DNA of 34,272 nucleotides from Clostridium sp. AM30-24 (GCF_003480435.1 NZ_QUJB01000026.1:1-34272); one strand, 5' to 3'. Counted from the stretch's first letter, positions 1-8,702 are shown. The notes: generated by a model from the letters alone, not told the origin. A program made the numbers and translations.

Positions 1-62
1 CTTCTTTGCGAACTAGACAAACTGTTGATGTGAGAAAACTTTCAGTTTATGTAATAAAATTC

Positions 63-398
63 TCATGCAAAAGCTTCTTTTAACATATCCGAAAAATCCT
101 CAATGTAATACCCGGAATTATCCTTTCGCCAGAAGGCGCAGTATGTCTTCCGGACAGGATCCCCGTTTCTGACGAGAGGAATCCGGTCAATGGTGGAATC
201 CGACCATACAGGATCGCCGATCACATCGACGGCCAGGATTTCATTGTTGTAGCGGTCAGAAAATGCACGTCTCTGGTCATTCAGTACGAGGTCGATCCGG
301 TCTGTTTCCATTGCTCTGTAGAGTTCTTCATGACTTCCGACCATGATATGCTGTATTTTGGGCGAACAAGAAAAATACGGTAATCTGGACTGGTCAAA
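63..398 (-). pseudogene. C-terminal remnant of a LysR-family transcriptional regulator
   Basis: The minus-strand frame reads as the end of a LysR substrate-binding domain, including the run DLVLNDQRRAFSD that I associate with this family. Only about 110 codons are open: an in-frame TAA lies at 399-401, and no helix-turn-helix half follows upstream. An intact LysR protein has about 300 residues. The first ATG (342-344) is internal to the conserved domain and has no clear ribosome site. I read this as a decayed gene lacking its DNA-binding part. It could be a separately translated effector-binding fragment, but nothing in the sequence favours that. Confidence 0.6.
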
Positions 399-539
399 TT
401 AACAAAAACTGGCTGTTTTAAAAAGTCCATATATCATATATCATAAGGCTAAGCTGATACAGCAAATACAAAAAGAAAGCCTGATGTCATTCTCCAAGGG
501 CCCTGAGAGTACATTCATCGGGAAAAGAGGAATGATGAT

Positions 540-1079
540 ATGAGCACAAACCAGGCAGCAGTGGCTGCAAAAAAAGGATACAGCACAAAAGAACTCGTTT
601 TAGATGCAATGTTTATTGCGCTGACGTATGTATTTACAGCCTTTGTAAATGTGAGACTCCCGATTGCGGCAAACGGAGGACTGATCCATCTCGGAAATGT
701 ACCGTTATTTATCTGCGCGATCCTGCTTGGAAAACGCACCGGCATGCTGGCTGGCGCTTTTGGTATGGGACTGTTTGATCTGTTATCCGGCTGGACGGCA
801 TGGGCGCCGTTTACGTTCGTGATCGTAGGTGCGATGGGTTACGCAGTTGGCGCGATCACAGAAGGACACCACAGCTTAACGAGAGATGCGATCGCGATCG
901 CGGTTGCGTGCGTGATCAAGGTTGTAGGATACTATATCGCAGAAGTGATCATTTATCACAACGTGTTTGCCCCGGTTGCTTCGATCCCGGGAAATCTGGT
1001 CCAGATCGGCACAGCGGCTGTGATTGTTATGATCTGCATTGAGCCGCTTCGCAAGATCCTGCGCCCTGTCTTAAAATAA
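540..1079 (+). CDS. ECF-type transporter S component family membrane protein
   Basis: The 179-residue protein is strongly hydrophobic, with about five or six membrane segments after a short polar N-terminus. Its length and pattern fit substrate-binding S components of energy-coupling-factor vitamin transporters (the ECF-ribofla_trS / DUF1393-like group). These work with a shared EcfT and two ATPases, none of which is encoded here. An AAGAGG ribosome site lies about 8 nt before the ATG. The next gene, a PLP-dependent aminotransferase, starts 53 nt downstream and is probably co-transcribed. That pairing hints at a vitamin B6 or amino-acid-related substrate, but the substrate cannot be read from the sequence. 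Confidence 0.75.
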   Translation: MSTNQAAVAAKKGYSTKELVLDAMFIALTYVFTAFVNVRLPIAANGGLIHLGNVPLFICAILLGKRTGMLAGAFGMGLFDLLSGWTAWAPFTFVIVGAMGYAVGAITEGHHSLTRDAIAIAVACVIKVVGYYIAEVIIYHNVFAPVASIPGNLVQIGTAAVIVMICIEPLRKILRPVLK

Positions 1080-1132
1080 AAGGAAGCTCCGGGCAGGGAT
1101 TTGATCCTGCAGGCGAGAGAAAGGAAGAGATT

Positions 1133-2269
1133 ATGTACGATATCATGACACCCGGCCCTACACAGGTGAGGGAAAATGTACGGCAGGCGCGGGCGCTTGC
1201 CTACACCAATCCGGATCTGGATGCCGATTTCTATGATTTTTACAAGGAGACCTGTGAGGAGATCAGCGAGCTCCTTCATACGAAAAATGAGACGCTGATC
1301 CTCGACGGAGAAGGAATTTTAGGACTGGAAGCGGCCTGTGCGACGATCACCGAAAAGGGAGACCGCGTGCTTGTAATGGATAACGGAGAATACGGAAAAG
1401 GCTTTGCCGGGTTCGTGACCATGTACGGCGGAGAGCCGGTTCTTTACTCCACCGACTACCGCAACGCGTTTGATGTGGCGGAACTGGAAAAATATCTGGA
1501 AAAAGATCATGACTTTAAATATGCGGCGCTGGTACACTGTGACACTCCGAGCGGGATGTTAAATGATGTCTCAAAGCTCTGCCCGCTGTTAAAGAAGTAC
1601 GGGATCCTGACCCTGGTGGACTCCGTCTCGGCCATGTTCGGCGAGGAGATGCGGGTGGACGACTACCAGATCGATCTTCTCTGCGGAGGATCCCAGAAAG
1701 CGGTTTCCGCACCTCCAGGATTAAGTTTTGTGACGATCAGTGCGGATGCTTACAAGGCGATGCATTCGCGGAAAACACCGGTCGCGTCCTTCTATGCGAA
1801 CATCCTGGCGTTTGACGGCTATTATGAGAAAAAGTGGTTCCCGTATACGATGCCGATCAGCGATATCTACGGACTGAGACAGGCATTCGATAACATTAAA
1901 AATGATCCGTATATGCTGGAGCGGCATGCAAAGATCGGAAATGCGGTCCGGGCGGCAGTAAAAGAAGCCGGCCTGGAATTATACCAGGAGACAGGATTTT
2001 CCAACACTGTGACGGTATTCAATGTCCCGGAAGGGACCACGGACACCGCAATCCTCACCGCGATGAAGGAAAAATGCAACATCATGCTGGCCGGATCCTT
2101 CGGCGCGTTTTCGGGGAAAGTGATCCGCATCGGGCATATGGGCGAAAACGCCTATCCGGAGAAAGTGGGAGCCGTGATGGCCGGTCTGGATCTGGTATTC
2201 AAAGATCTGGGGATCACGCTGAAGTGCAGCCTGAAAGAGGCGTATGACAGGAAGATGAGCGAGCAGTAA
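1133..2269 (+). CDS. Class V PLP-dependent aminotransferase (alanine-glyoxylate / serine-pyruvate type)
   Basis: The 378-residue protein is full length for this family. It opens with the typical MTPGPT motif (residues about 5-10) and carries the PLP-binding lysine in GGSQKAVSAPPG, with Lys at about residue 189. The upstream DSVSAMFGEE segment supplies the Asp that contacts the pyridine nitrogen. Such enzymes move an amino group from alanine, serine or a related donor to glyoxylate or pyruvate. The AGCT family also includes 2-aminoethylphosphonate and ureidoglycine enzymes, so the substrate is open. An AAGGAAGAG ribosome site precedes the ATG. It lies behind the ECF S component and ends before a strong bidirectional terminator. 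Confidence 0.85.
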   Translation: MYDIMTPGPTQVRENVRQARALAYTNPDLDADFYDFYKETCEEISELLHTKNETLILDGEGILGLEAACATITEKGDRVLVMDNGEYGKGFAGFVTMYGGEPVLYSTDYRNAFDVAELEKYLEKDHDFKYAALVHCDTPSGMLNDVSKLCPLLKKYGILTLVDSVSAMFGEEMRVDDYQIDLLCGGSQKAVSAPPGLSFVTISADAYKAMHSRKTPVASFYANILAFDGYYEKKWFPYTMPISDIYGLRQAFDNIKNDPYMLERHAKIGNAVRAAVKEAGLELYQETGFSNTVTVFNVPEGTTDTAILTAMKEKCNIMLAGSFGAFSGKVIRIGHMGENAYPEKVGAVMAGLDLVFKDLGITLKCSLKEAYDRKMSEQ

Positions 2270-2366
2270 AGGAATGTCGGCAGAATGCTGCTATGGCAGT
2301 TTTTTCACGGGTAAGAATTACGTTTTTATCGGATGATCAAAGAAAATATGATAAATGCATAAAACG

Positions 2367-2407
2367 AAAAAGACCTGCAGAAATGTATGAAATCTGCAGG
2401 TCTTTTT
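2367..2407. terminator. Bidirectional intrinsic terminator between convergent genes
   Basis: A perfect 10-bp stem (AGACCTGCAG with CTGCAGGTCT) has an A-run before it and a T-run after it. It can therefore end both the aminotransferase transcript and the convergent flavin reductase transcript. Confidence 0.9.
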
Positions 2408-2495
2408 ATGTTGATATAGATTATCGGAATCTACCGGCTTGTGCCGACCGGAATTATGCGCCAAGTCTCACGCACGTCCGGCTGGAAACGCAGGA

Positions 2496-3002
2496 TTATT
2501 CTCTCACAAGAACTTTTGTGATCTCTGCGATATAAACGGTGTGGTAATCTTTCTCCGGATACCATTTTTCATCGTTTTCTTTTGCGATGAAGTTCTCCGG
2601 GCGGATCTCATCCTCGTAGAGCTTTTTGCAGACGAAGACCATGTCCGCTTCCTCGAAAGCTGCTGTACCGTCAACAAAGTACGGGGTCAGACCGGCTTCT
2701 TTGACCTTATCGCAGTCACGGCCGGATTTGGAACCGCAGATGGAGAGTGCCTGTTTGTGCGCCGGTCCGTAGAAGGACAGGGTAAAGGTATCGTTCGCGT
2801 CGACGAATTTCTTTGTGTAGCGCTGCGGGCGGATATAGCAGGTGGCAACATTTTTGCCCCAGAGAACGCCGAGACCGCCCCAGCTTGCGGTCATGGTGTT
2901 GTATCCGGACTGATCGCCGGCAGTGATCAGCATCCACTCGGAACCGATCTTTGTAAAGGGATTAAAGGTGAGACTCTTGATATCAACTTCTTTGAATGCC
3001 AT
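2496..3002 (-). CDS. Flavin reductase family protein (FMN-binding split barrel)
   Basis: The 168-residue protein matches small flavin reductase-like proteins that bind FMN in a split barrel. Visible features are the N-terminal FNPFTKIG, the ITAGDQSGYNTMTASWGG segment that normally contacts the flavin phosphate, and the later YIRPQRYTKKFV. An earlier ATG exists at 3065, but I chose the ATG at 3002 because AAAGGAGA lies just before it and the conserved domain starts there. Its own promoter lies immediately upstream. The reductant and partner are unknown. It stands alone and converges on the aminotransferase operon. Confidence 0.85.
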   Translation of the reverse strand: MAFKEVDIKSLTFNPFTKIGSEWMLITAGDQSGYNTMTASWGGLGVLWGKNVATCYIRPQRYTKKFVDANDTFTLSFYGPAHKQALSICGSKSGRDCDKVKEAGLTPYFVDGTAAFEEADMVFVCKKLYEDEIRPENFIAKENDEKWYPEKDYHTVYIAEITKVLVRE

Positions 3003-3036
3003 GGAAAAATCTCCTTTCAATGATAAAATTGCTTTC

Positions 3037-3065
3037 ATTATAGAATGAGATAAAATAAAATGCAA
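3037..3065 (-). promoter_or_regulatory. SigA-type promoter of the flavin reductase gene
   Basis: On the minus strand, TTGCAT (3060-3065) is followed by a 17-bp spacer and a perfect TATAAT (3037-3042). It points into the gene that starts at 3002. Confidence 0.75.
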
Positions 3066-3146
3066 ATGCTTTGTATCCTGAGGGCTGGTTTATGAAAAAA
3101 CTGTGCAGGGTGCGGAAAAATTCATGAATGAAAAAGAAAATTATGC

Positions 3147-3175
3147 TTGAATGAACATAATATAAGTGTTATATT
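3147..3175 (+). promoter_or_regulatory. SigA-type promoter of the hydrogenase-like gene
   Basis: TTGAAT (3147-3152) and TATATT (3170-3175) are separated by 17 bp and lie about 50 nt before the chosen start codon. Confidence 0.6.
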
Positions 3176-3226
3176 TTTAACAAGACAGAAAAATCCATGA
3201 GGACGATCATGATTGGAGGAAAGCTT

Positions 3227-4750
3227 ATGAGAGGTGTAGAGACAAGGATCCAGGAGATCCGTCACCGGATCTTCCGGGAAGTAGCAAGAATGGCGTACCA
3301 TACGGAGTGGCCGGTGGACAAACGGATTGAGGAGCTTCCGTATAAAATCATTCCGGGAGAAGTCGGAAATTTCAGGAACGATGTTTTTTTGGAGAGGGCG
3401 ATCGTGAGCGAGCGGCTCCGTCTTGCCATGGGACTTACGTACCGCGGGGCATCGGACCCAGCACCGGTATCCCAGGGGATCGAGGAGGCGGATAAGCCGG
3501 AGACATACTACACGCCGCCGCTCATCAATGTGATCAAATTCGCCTGTAACGCGTGTCCGGAAAAGCGGGTCTATGTGACAGACGGCTGTCAGGGCTGCCT
3601 TGCCCACCCATGTGTGGAGGTGTGTCCGAAGGACGCAGTGAGTCTGGACCGCACAAACGGAAGATCCAGGATCGACCCGGATAAGTGCATCAAGTGCGGA
3701 CAGTGCGCGAATGTCTGTGCCTACCATGCCATCATCATCCAGGAGCGCCCCTGCGCGGCGGCCTGCGGCATGGATGCTATCCACTCGGACGAGAACGGAA
3801 AGGCGGATATCAACTACGACAAATGCGTCTCATGCGGACAGTGCCTCGTGAATTGCCCGTTCGGGGCCATTGCGGACAAATCCCAGATCTTCCAGGTCAT
3901 CCGCGCGATCCAGACAGGTGAGAGGGTGTACGCCGCTGTGGCACCGGCATTTGTCGGTCAGTTTGGCCCGAAGGTAACACCTGGAAAGCTGAGGGCGGCC
4001 ATGAAAGCCCTGGGCTTTGCGGACGTCTTTGAGGTCGCCATCGGCGCGGATCTCTGTGCGGTGCAGGAGGCGGAGGACTTTGTGAAGGAAGTTCCGGAAC
4101 AGCTGCCGTTTATGGCGACATCCTGCTGCCCGGCATGGTCCATGATGGCGAAAAAACTGTTCCCGGACTACGCGAACTGTATCTCCATGGCGCTGACGCC
4201 GATGACGCTCACCGCGCGACTCATCAAGAAGAAGCATGAGAAGGCGAAGGTGGTCTTTATCGGACCCTGCGCGGCGAAAAAACTGGAAGCTATGAGAAAA
4301 ACTGTGCGGAGTGAGGTGGATTTTGTCCTGACCTTCGAGGAGATGGCGGGAATCTTTGATGCGCGCCATGTCGACATCGAAAATATCGAGGAGGATGAAG
4401 GCGGAGTCAATGCTGCATCGAAGGATGGACGAAACTTTGCGGTTGCCGGCGGCGTCGCGAAATCCGTGGTGGACGTGATCGCACAGATGTATCCGGAGAA
4501 GGAGATCAAGGTTGCGAACGCGGAAGGCTTAAAGGAGTGCAAGAAACTCCTTCAGCTCGCCAAAGCCGGAAAGTACAACGGCTATCTTCTGGAAGGAATG
4601 GCATGCCCGGGCGGCTGCGTTGCAGGTGCCGGAACGATGCAGCCGGTGAAGAAATCCCAGACGGCGGTCTCCTTATATGCCGCGAAAGCCGGTCATGTGA
4701 CCAGCGACAGGACGGAATATGTAAGCGAGCTGGAGAAACTGGTGGACTAA
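3227..4750 (+). CDS. [FeFe]-hydrogenase-like iron-sulfur protein, group B type
   Basis: This 507-residue soluble protein has an N-terminal ferredoxin region with several Cys motifs (such as CIKCGQC and CVSCGQC). A catalytic H-cluster domain follows with all three signature loops: TSCCPAW (from residue 298), GPCAAKKLE (from 346) and EGMACPGGC (from 456). The cysteines that hold the H-cluster are present. L2 has G before PC, not the M of group A enzymes, and L3 ends in GAG instead of GGG, which points to the less studied group B. Expected activity is reversible proton reduction with ferredoxin; a sensory role is possible. I chose ATG 3227 over 3197 because TTGGAGGAAA precedes it. No maturase or partner subunit is nearby. 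Confidence 0.88.
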   Translation: MRGVETRIQEIRHRIFREVARMAYHTEWPVDKRIEELPYKIIPGEVGNFRNDVFLERAIVSERLRLAMGLTYRGASDPAPVSQGIEEADKPETYYTPPLINVIKFACNACPEKRVYVTDGCQGCLAHPCVEVCPKDAVSLDRTNGRSRIDPDKCIKCGQCANVCAYHAIIIQERPCAAACGMDAIHSDENGKADINYDKCVSCGQCLVNCPFGAIADKSQIFQVIRAIQTGERVYAAVAPAFVGQFGPKVTPGKLRAAMKALGFADVFEVAIGADLCAVQEAEDFVKEVPEQLPFMATSCCPAWSMMAKKLFPDYANCISMALTPMTLTARLIKKKHEKAKVVFIGPCAAKKLEAMRKTVRSEVDFVLTFEEMAGIFDARHVDIENIEEDEGGVNAASKDGRNFAVAGGVAKSVVDVIAQMYPEKEIKVANAEGLKECKKLLQLAKAGKYNGYLLEGMACPGGCVAGAGTMQPVKKSQTAVSLYAAKAGHVTSDRTEYVSELEKLVD

Positions 4751-4809
4751 GTGCGTGGCAGCTTGTTTTGCCGGTTCAGAATGCAAAGCAACAGATTAAA
4801 GAGTTATCA

Positions 4810-4850
4810 AATGAAAGCGGCTTCCTTGACGGAAAGCCGCTTTCATTGTA
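4810..4850 (+). terminator. Strong hairpin after the hydrogenase-like gene
   Basis: A 16-bp inverted repeat (AATGAAAGCGGCTTCC with GGAAAGCCGCTTTCATT, one bulged base) has a 5-nt loop. The trailing T-run is poor, so it is either a weak terminator or a 3'-end stabiliser. Confidence 0.65.
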
Positions 4851-4930
4851 AAATACGTACTTGACGCGTCTTTTCGTGGAAAGATCTAGCAAAGACATGT
4901 CACAGTGAGCAGGAAAGGAGGAACTTTAAG

Positions 4931-5824
4931 ATGGATCAGAAGATGGGAAGAAATAAGAACAAAACAGGACTTGTGCTGGAAGGGGGCGGTATGCGCGGCA
5001 TATACACGGCGGGAGTTCTGGACGTATTTCTGGATGAGGGCCTTACCTTTGACGGGGTGATCGGCGTTTCGGCGGGAGCGGTTCATGGGTGCAGTTTCCT
5101 TTCGGGACAGAAGGGAAGAAGCATCCGGTATTATAAAAAATACTGTGCGGACAAGCGGTTTATGAGCACCGAAAATCTGATCAGGACAGGAAATTTTGTG
5201 GATACTGATTTCTGCTATCACGAACTTCCAGAGATCCTGGATGTTTATGATTATGACACGTTTAATAAAAATAAAGAACACACCGATTTCTACGCGGTCT
5301 GCAGCGATGTTGAGAAGGGAAAGCCGGTCTACGCGAAGCTTCACGATATGAAACGTGATATCGACTATATCCGTGCATCAGCGTCGCTTCCATATGTGTC
5401 AAAGTTTGTGGAGCTTGACGGCAGAAAACTGCTTGACGGCGGATGTACAGACAGTGTACCGGTGGAAGCATTCCGGAAACTGGGATATAAGCGCAATGTT
5501 GTGGTCCTCACGAGAGATTCAGGGTACCGGAAAAAACCGGAAAATGCCTGGATGGCGGATATTGTGTACCATAAATATCCGAAGTTCGCAGAGGCGCTTA
5601 AGAACAGGGCTGTTGAGTACAACATGAGTATCCGAAATATTGAAAAGCTGGAAAAGGCAGGCGAAGTTTTCGTGATCCGTCCGAGCGTTCCTCTTACGAT
5701 CCCGAGGATCTGCAAGAGCGCCGAGGAGATCGAAAAGACATACCAGATCGGTGTCATGGACGCGAAGAAGATGATGGCGGATCTGAGAAAATGGCTGGAA
5801 ACATCAGAAGGATCAGAAGGCTGA
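4931..5824 (+). CDS. Patatin-like phospholipase family protein
   Basis: The 297-residue protein carries the patatin catalytic set. It has a GGGMRG oxyanion loop (about residues 18-23), the nucleophile elbow GVSAG (Ser at about 46) and the DGG that supplies the catalytic Asp (about residue 167). Its size fits the compact bacterial YjjU-like group of Ser-Asp lipid acyl hydrolases. No signal peptide or membrane segment is visible, so it is probably cytosolic or peripheral to the membrane. AAAGGAGG precedes the ATG by about 9 nt. It sits alone between a hairpin and trmO. The physiological lipid is unknown. Confidence 0.88.
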   Translation: MDQKMGRNKNKTGLVLEGGGMRGIYTAGVLDVFLDEGLTFDGVIGVSAGAVHGCSFLSGQKGRSIRYYKKYCADKRFMSTENLIRTGNFVDTDFCYHELPEILDVYDYDTFNKNKEHTDFYAVCSDVEKGKPVYAKLHDMKRDIDYIRASASLPYVSKFVELDGRKLLDGGCTDSVPVEAFRKLGYKRNVVVLTRDSGYRKKPENAWMADIVYHKYPKFAEALKNRAVEYNMSIRNIEKLEKAGEVFVIRPSVPLTIPRICKSAEEIEKTYQIGVMDAKKMMADLRKWLETSEGSEG

Positions 5825-5940
5825 CGGAACAGTTATGAAATGGTGAAGCCAGCAGAGAAAAATAATTCTGACGGGAGCGCGCGGTCTGCCTTATGGACAG
5901 AGGACAGAGTGGAAACTGCACTGATAAGGGGGAGAAAGAT

Positions 5941-6660
5941 ATGGCAGCAGGAAAAAAAGAAAATCGGAACGCGGACCATAGGATCCGCCCGGTAGCGTAT
6001 ATCCACACGGATTTCCCGACAAAATTCGGAATTCCGAGGCAGAGCGGCCTGACAGGTGATCTGGAGGCGAAGATCGTCTTTGAGCCGGAATTTTCCAGCC
6101 CGGAGGCAGTACGGGGGATCGAAGAGTTCTCCCACCTCTGGCTGATCTGGGAATTCTCGGAAAACGTGAGAAAGCCGGGGAACTGGTCAGCAACGGTCCG
6201 GCCGCCGAGACTCGGTGGAAACACACGGGTCGGAGTATTTGCCACGAGATCGCCGTTCCGCCCGAATCCGTTAGGCCTGTCAGTCGTGAAACTGAAACGA
6301 GTGGAGCAGCTGGGGAACGGCGCTCCGGTCTTAGTTGTCACAGGGGCGGACATGATGGACGGGACGCCGGTCTTTGACATCAAGCCCTACGTCCCCTTTG
6401 CGGACAGTCACCCGGAAGCGAAGGGCGGCTTCACGGACCAGACGAAGGAGTACGAGCTTGCGGTGGAGATCCCGGAAGAGCTTCTTGGAATCCTGCCGGA
6501 GGAAAAGCGGGATCCGCTCCGCGTAGTCTTAGCCCAGGACCCACGTCCGTCCTACCAAGAGGACCCGGACCGGGTCTACGGCATGGAATTTGCCGGATAT
6601 GAGGTGAAGTTTACCGTGTCGGAGAAGGTTCTTCAGGTACATAGTGTGATGAAAACATAA
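5941..6660 (+). CDS. trmO: tRNA (N6-threonylcarbamoyladenosine-37-N6)-methyltransferase TrmO
   Basis: This is the YaeB/TrmO (UPF0066) family. The enzyme methylates t6A at position 37 of certain tRNAs using S-adenosylmethionine. Seen here are the family signature TRSPFRPNPLGLS, the FEPEF..GIEEFSHLWLIWEF segment, and GTPVFDIKPYVPFAD. An in-frame ATG lies further upstream at 5893, but GGGGAGAAAG just before 5941 and the loss of conservation before it support 5941 (239 residues). The C-terminal extension after the beta-barrel is usual for longer members. It follows the patatin gene by 116 nt, and no terminator separates them. Confidence 0.92.
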   Translation: MAAGKKENRNADHRIRPVAYIHTDFPTKFGIPRQSGLTGDLEAKIVFEPEFSSPEAVRGIEEFSHLWLIWEFSENVRKPGNWSATVRPPRLGGNTRVGVFATRSPFRPNPLGLSVVKLKRVEQLGNGAPVLVVTGADMMDGTPVFDIKPYVPFADSHPEAKGGFTDQTKEYELAVEIPEELLGILPEEKRDPLRVVLAQDPRPSYQEDPDRVYGMEFAGYEVKFTVSEKVLQVHSVMKT

Positions 6661-6726
6661 TTTCGTGGGAGCCTGAGATACTCTGCGTTAAAAACATAAC
6701 GAAAACTGTTAAAATCTCGAAAAAAC

Positions 6727-6754
6727 TGGACAGGCTCATATTTTCCTGTATAAT
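6727..6754 (+). promoter_or_regulatory. Promoter of the SulP transporter transcript
   Basis: TGGACA (6727-6732) and a perfect TATAAT (6749-6754) are spaced 16 bp apart. Transcription from here would carry a leader of about 205 nt before the SulP start codon, and that leader contains the structured element at 6773-6905. Confidence 0.7.
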
Positions 6755-6772
6755 AGGTATTTGTGGCCTTTT

Positions 6773-6905
6773 GTAACTGTTCGGTAGGTCTGCGCATTTA
6801 CTGCGCTGACCGTAAGAAAACTTAGAATAGAAGGCAAAAATCCTATCGGCACAGCCGATTTGGAATGGATTTTTGCGCGTAACTGTGAGGGTACTGAACA
6901 GTTAC
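6773..6905 (+). repeat. Structured repeat element in the SulP leader (copy 1 of the GTAACTG family)
   Basis: The 133-bp element is bounded by the inverted pair GTAACTGTTCGGTA (6773-6786) and TACTGAACAGTTAC (6892-6905). Inside are GGTCTGCGC/GCGCTGACC (6787-6795 / 6803-6811) and a 10-bp stem GCAAAAATCC/GGATTTTTGC (6834-6843 / 6867-6876), which encloses ATCGGC-ACA-GCCGAT. This is three-way-junction geometry. The right end also forms its own palindrome (6879-6905), which would compete with the outer stem. Related copies are at 19718-19744 and 24119-24188. It is probably a MITE-like or regulatory RNA element; I do not recognise it as a named riboswitch. Confidence 0.7.
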
Positions 6906-6968
6906 AGCCTTTTTATAGACCGACAGATGCTTGAAACACATATGAGAAGAAAAAGGAGAATAGTGAGT

Positions 6969-8702
6969 ATGGAAAAGATACGTCCAATGTTGTTTACAAC
7001 ATTGAAGAAGTATTCCGGTGCCCAGCTGATGTCTGACGTCGTAGCGGGTATCATCGTGGCGATCATCGCCCTTCCGTTATCCATCGCGCTGGCACTGGCG
7101 TCCGGCGTGGGTCCGGAGCAGGGAATCTACACGGCCATCGCGGCAGGCTTTGTGATCTCATTCTTAGGCGGCAGTCAGGTACAGATCGCAGGACCGACAG
7201 CAGCCTTCGCTACGATCGTAGCCGGCATCGTGGCGAGAAGCGGCGTGGAAGGTCTGGCAGTCGCAACGATCATGGCAGGTATCATCCTTGTTATCATGGG
7301 ATTCTGCCAGCTTGGTTCCCTGATCAAATTTATCCCGTTTACGATCACCACCGGGTTCACCTCCGGTATCGCGGTGACCATCGTGATCGGACAGTTAAAA
7401 GATTTCTTTGGTGTCACATATCCGGCAGGTATGGAGACCATCGAGACCATGCAGAAGTTAAGGGCTTTTGCCGCAGGCTTCGGAACCATGAACACCCATG
7501 CGGTGATCGTAGGTCTTGTCTGCCTGGCGATCCTCATCGTAATGCCGAAGATCACGGAGAAGATCCCGGGATCCTTAGTGGCGGTTCTCGTTGGTATCGT
7601 GATGGTGAAATTCCTTCCGTTACAGGTCAACACCATCGGAGATCTCTACAGCGTCAGCAATGCGCTTCCGGCTTTCCATATGCCGGCCTTCAGCTATGAC
7701 GTGATTCAGGGATCCTTATCTGATGCCTTTACGATCGCGATTCTGGCCGCCATTGAATCCCTGCTTTCCTGTGTTGTCGCGGACGGCATGATCGGTGGAA
7801 AGCACCGTTCCAACACAGAGCTGGTTGCGCAGGGCGCAGGAAATATCGTTTCTGCTTTATTTGGCGGAATCCCGGCGACAGGCGCCATCGCCCGTACAGC
7901 CGCGAACATCAAAAACGGCGGACGCACTCCGGTGGCAGGTATGGTTCACGCAGGTGTTCTGCTTCTGATCCTTGTGATCCTGATGCCGTACGCAAGCTGG
8001 ATCCCGATGCCGACGATCGCGGCGATTCTCTTCATGGTGGCTTACAATATGTGCCAGTGGAGAACCTTTGCAAGACTCGCAAAGACAGCTCCGAAGAGCG
8101 ATATCGCGGTACTTGTCATTACATTCTTCTTAACCGTTGTCTTCGACCTTGTTGTAGCGATCGAGGTGGGCATGGTGCTTTCCTGTCTGCTGTTCATGAA
8201 GCGAATGAGCGACGAAATGGGAGTCAGAAGCTGGCTTCACGTGGAGGAAGTTGAGGAGCAGAAACGTGAGGAAGAGGAAGCTTCCAGGGGAGCGAAGAGG
8301 ACGATGTCCGTGGAAGAGGCACAGTTAAAGGCAGCAGCCGAGGAGATCAACCCGGCCAAGCTTCGCCAGATCCCGATGGAGCTTGCGGTATACGAGCTCA
8401 CAGGACCGTTATTCTTCGGCGCGGCTGACCGCATCAACCAGATCGAAGTGAACGAAGTCACAAGGTGTCTGATCCTTCGTATGCGGGCGGTTCCGGCGGC
8501 GGACAGCACAGCGATGAACTCCATGACAGCCCTCTATGAGCGCTGCAAAAAGAACGGAGTCACCCTGATCCTGTCCCATGTCAACGAGCAGCCGATGCGC
8601 GCGATGGAGAAAGCCGGATTCGTGGATCTCGTGGGAAGAGAAAATTTCTGCAGGAATATTGAGGAAGCACTTGACCATGCGGACAAGGTGCTTGAGCAGT
8701 AA
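6969..8702 (+). CDS. SulP-family inorganic anion transporter with STAS domain
   Basis: The 577-residue protein has an SLC26/SulP membrane core of 10 or more hydrophobic segments (residues about 15-420). Diagnostic runs include QIAGPTAAFATIVAGI and GGIPATGAIARTAANIKNGGRTPVAGM. An acidic linker and a C-terminal cytosolic STAS domain (about residues 470-577) follow. The family moves sulfate, bicarbonate or dicarboxylates, and the substrate is not readable here. The frame is open from 6873, but that stretch encodes the repeat element. AAAGGAGA at 6952-6959 supports ATG 6969, which also starts the conserved MEKIRPML. A promoter, a long structured leader and a strong terminator make it a single-gene unit. 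Confidence 0.92.
   Translation: MEKIRPMLFTTLKKYSGAQLMSDVVAGIIVAIIALPLSIALALASGVGPEQGIYTAIAAGFVISFLGGSQVQIAGPTAAFATIVAGIVARSGVEGLAVATIMAGIILVIMGFCQLGSLIKFIPFTITTGFTSGIAVTIVIGQLKDFFGVTYPAGMETIETMQKLRAFAAGFGTMNTHAVIVGLVCLAILIVMPKITEKIPGSLVAVLVGIVMVKFLPLQVNTIGDLYSVSNALPAFHMPAFSYDVIQGSLSDAFTIAILAAIESLLSCVVADGMIGGKHRSNTELVAQGAGNIVSALFGGIPATGAIARTAANIKNGGRTPVAGMVHAGVLLLILVILMPYASWIPMPTIAAILFMVAYNMCQWRTFARLAKTAPKSDIAVLVITFFLTVVFDLVVAIEVGMVLSCLLFMKRMSDEMGVRSWLHVEEVEEQKREEEEASRGAKRTMSVEEAQLKAAAEEINPAKLRQIPMELAVYELTGPLFFGAADRINQIEVNEVTRCLILRMRAVPAADSTAMNSMTALYERCKKNGVTLILSHVNEQPMRAMEKAGFVDLVGRENFCRNIEEALDHADKVLEQ

Noticed and set aside
345..539. Possible riboswitch ahead of the ECF S component
   Set aside because: Only short, weak pairings (GCTG/CAGC, CCCTGA/TCATCGGG) are visible. 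The conserved cores of the TPP, FMN and preQ1 classes are not found.
2439..3023. 194-codon plus-strand open frame
   Set aside because: It is the antisense shadow of the flavin reductase gene, which has a family match, a ribosome site and a promoter on the other strand.
6873..6968. Longer N-terminus of the SulP protein
   Set aside because: This stretch encodes the repeat element and has no ribosome site. AAAGGAGA before ATG 6969 and family similarity set the later start.
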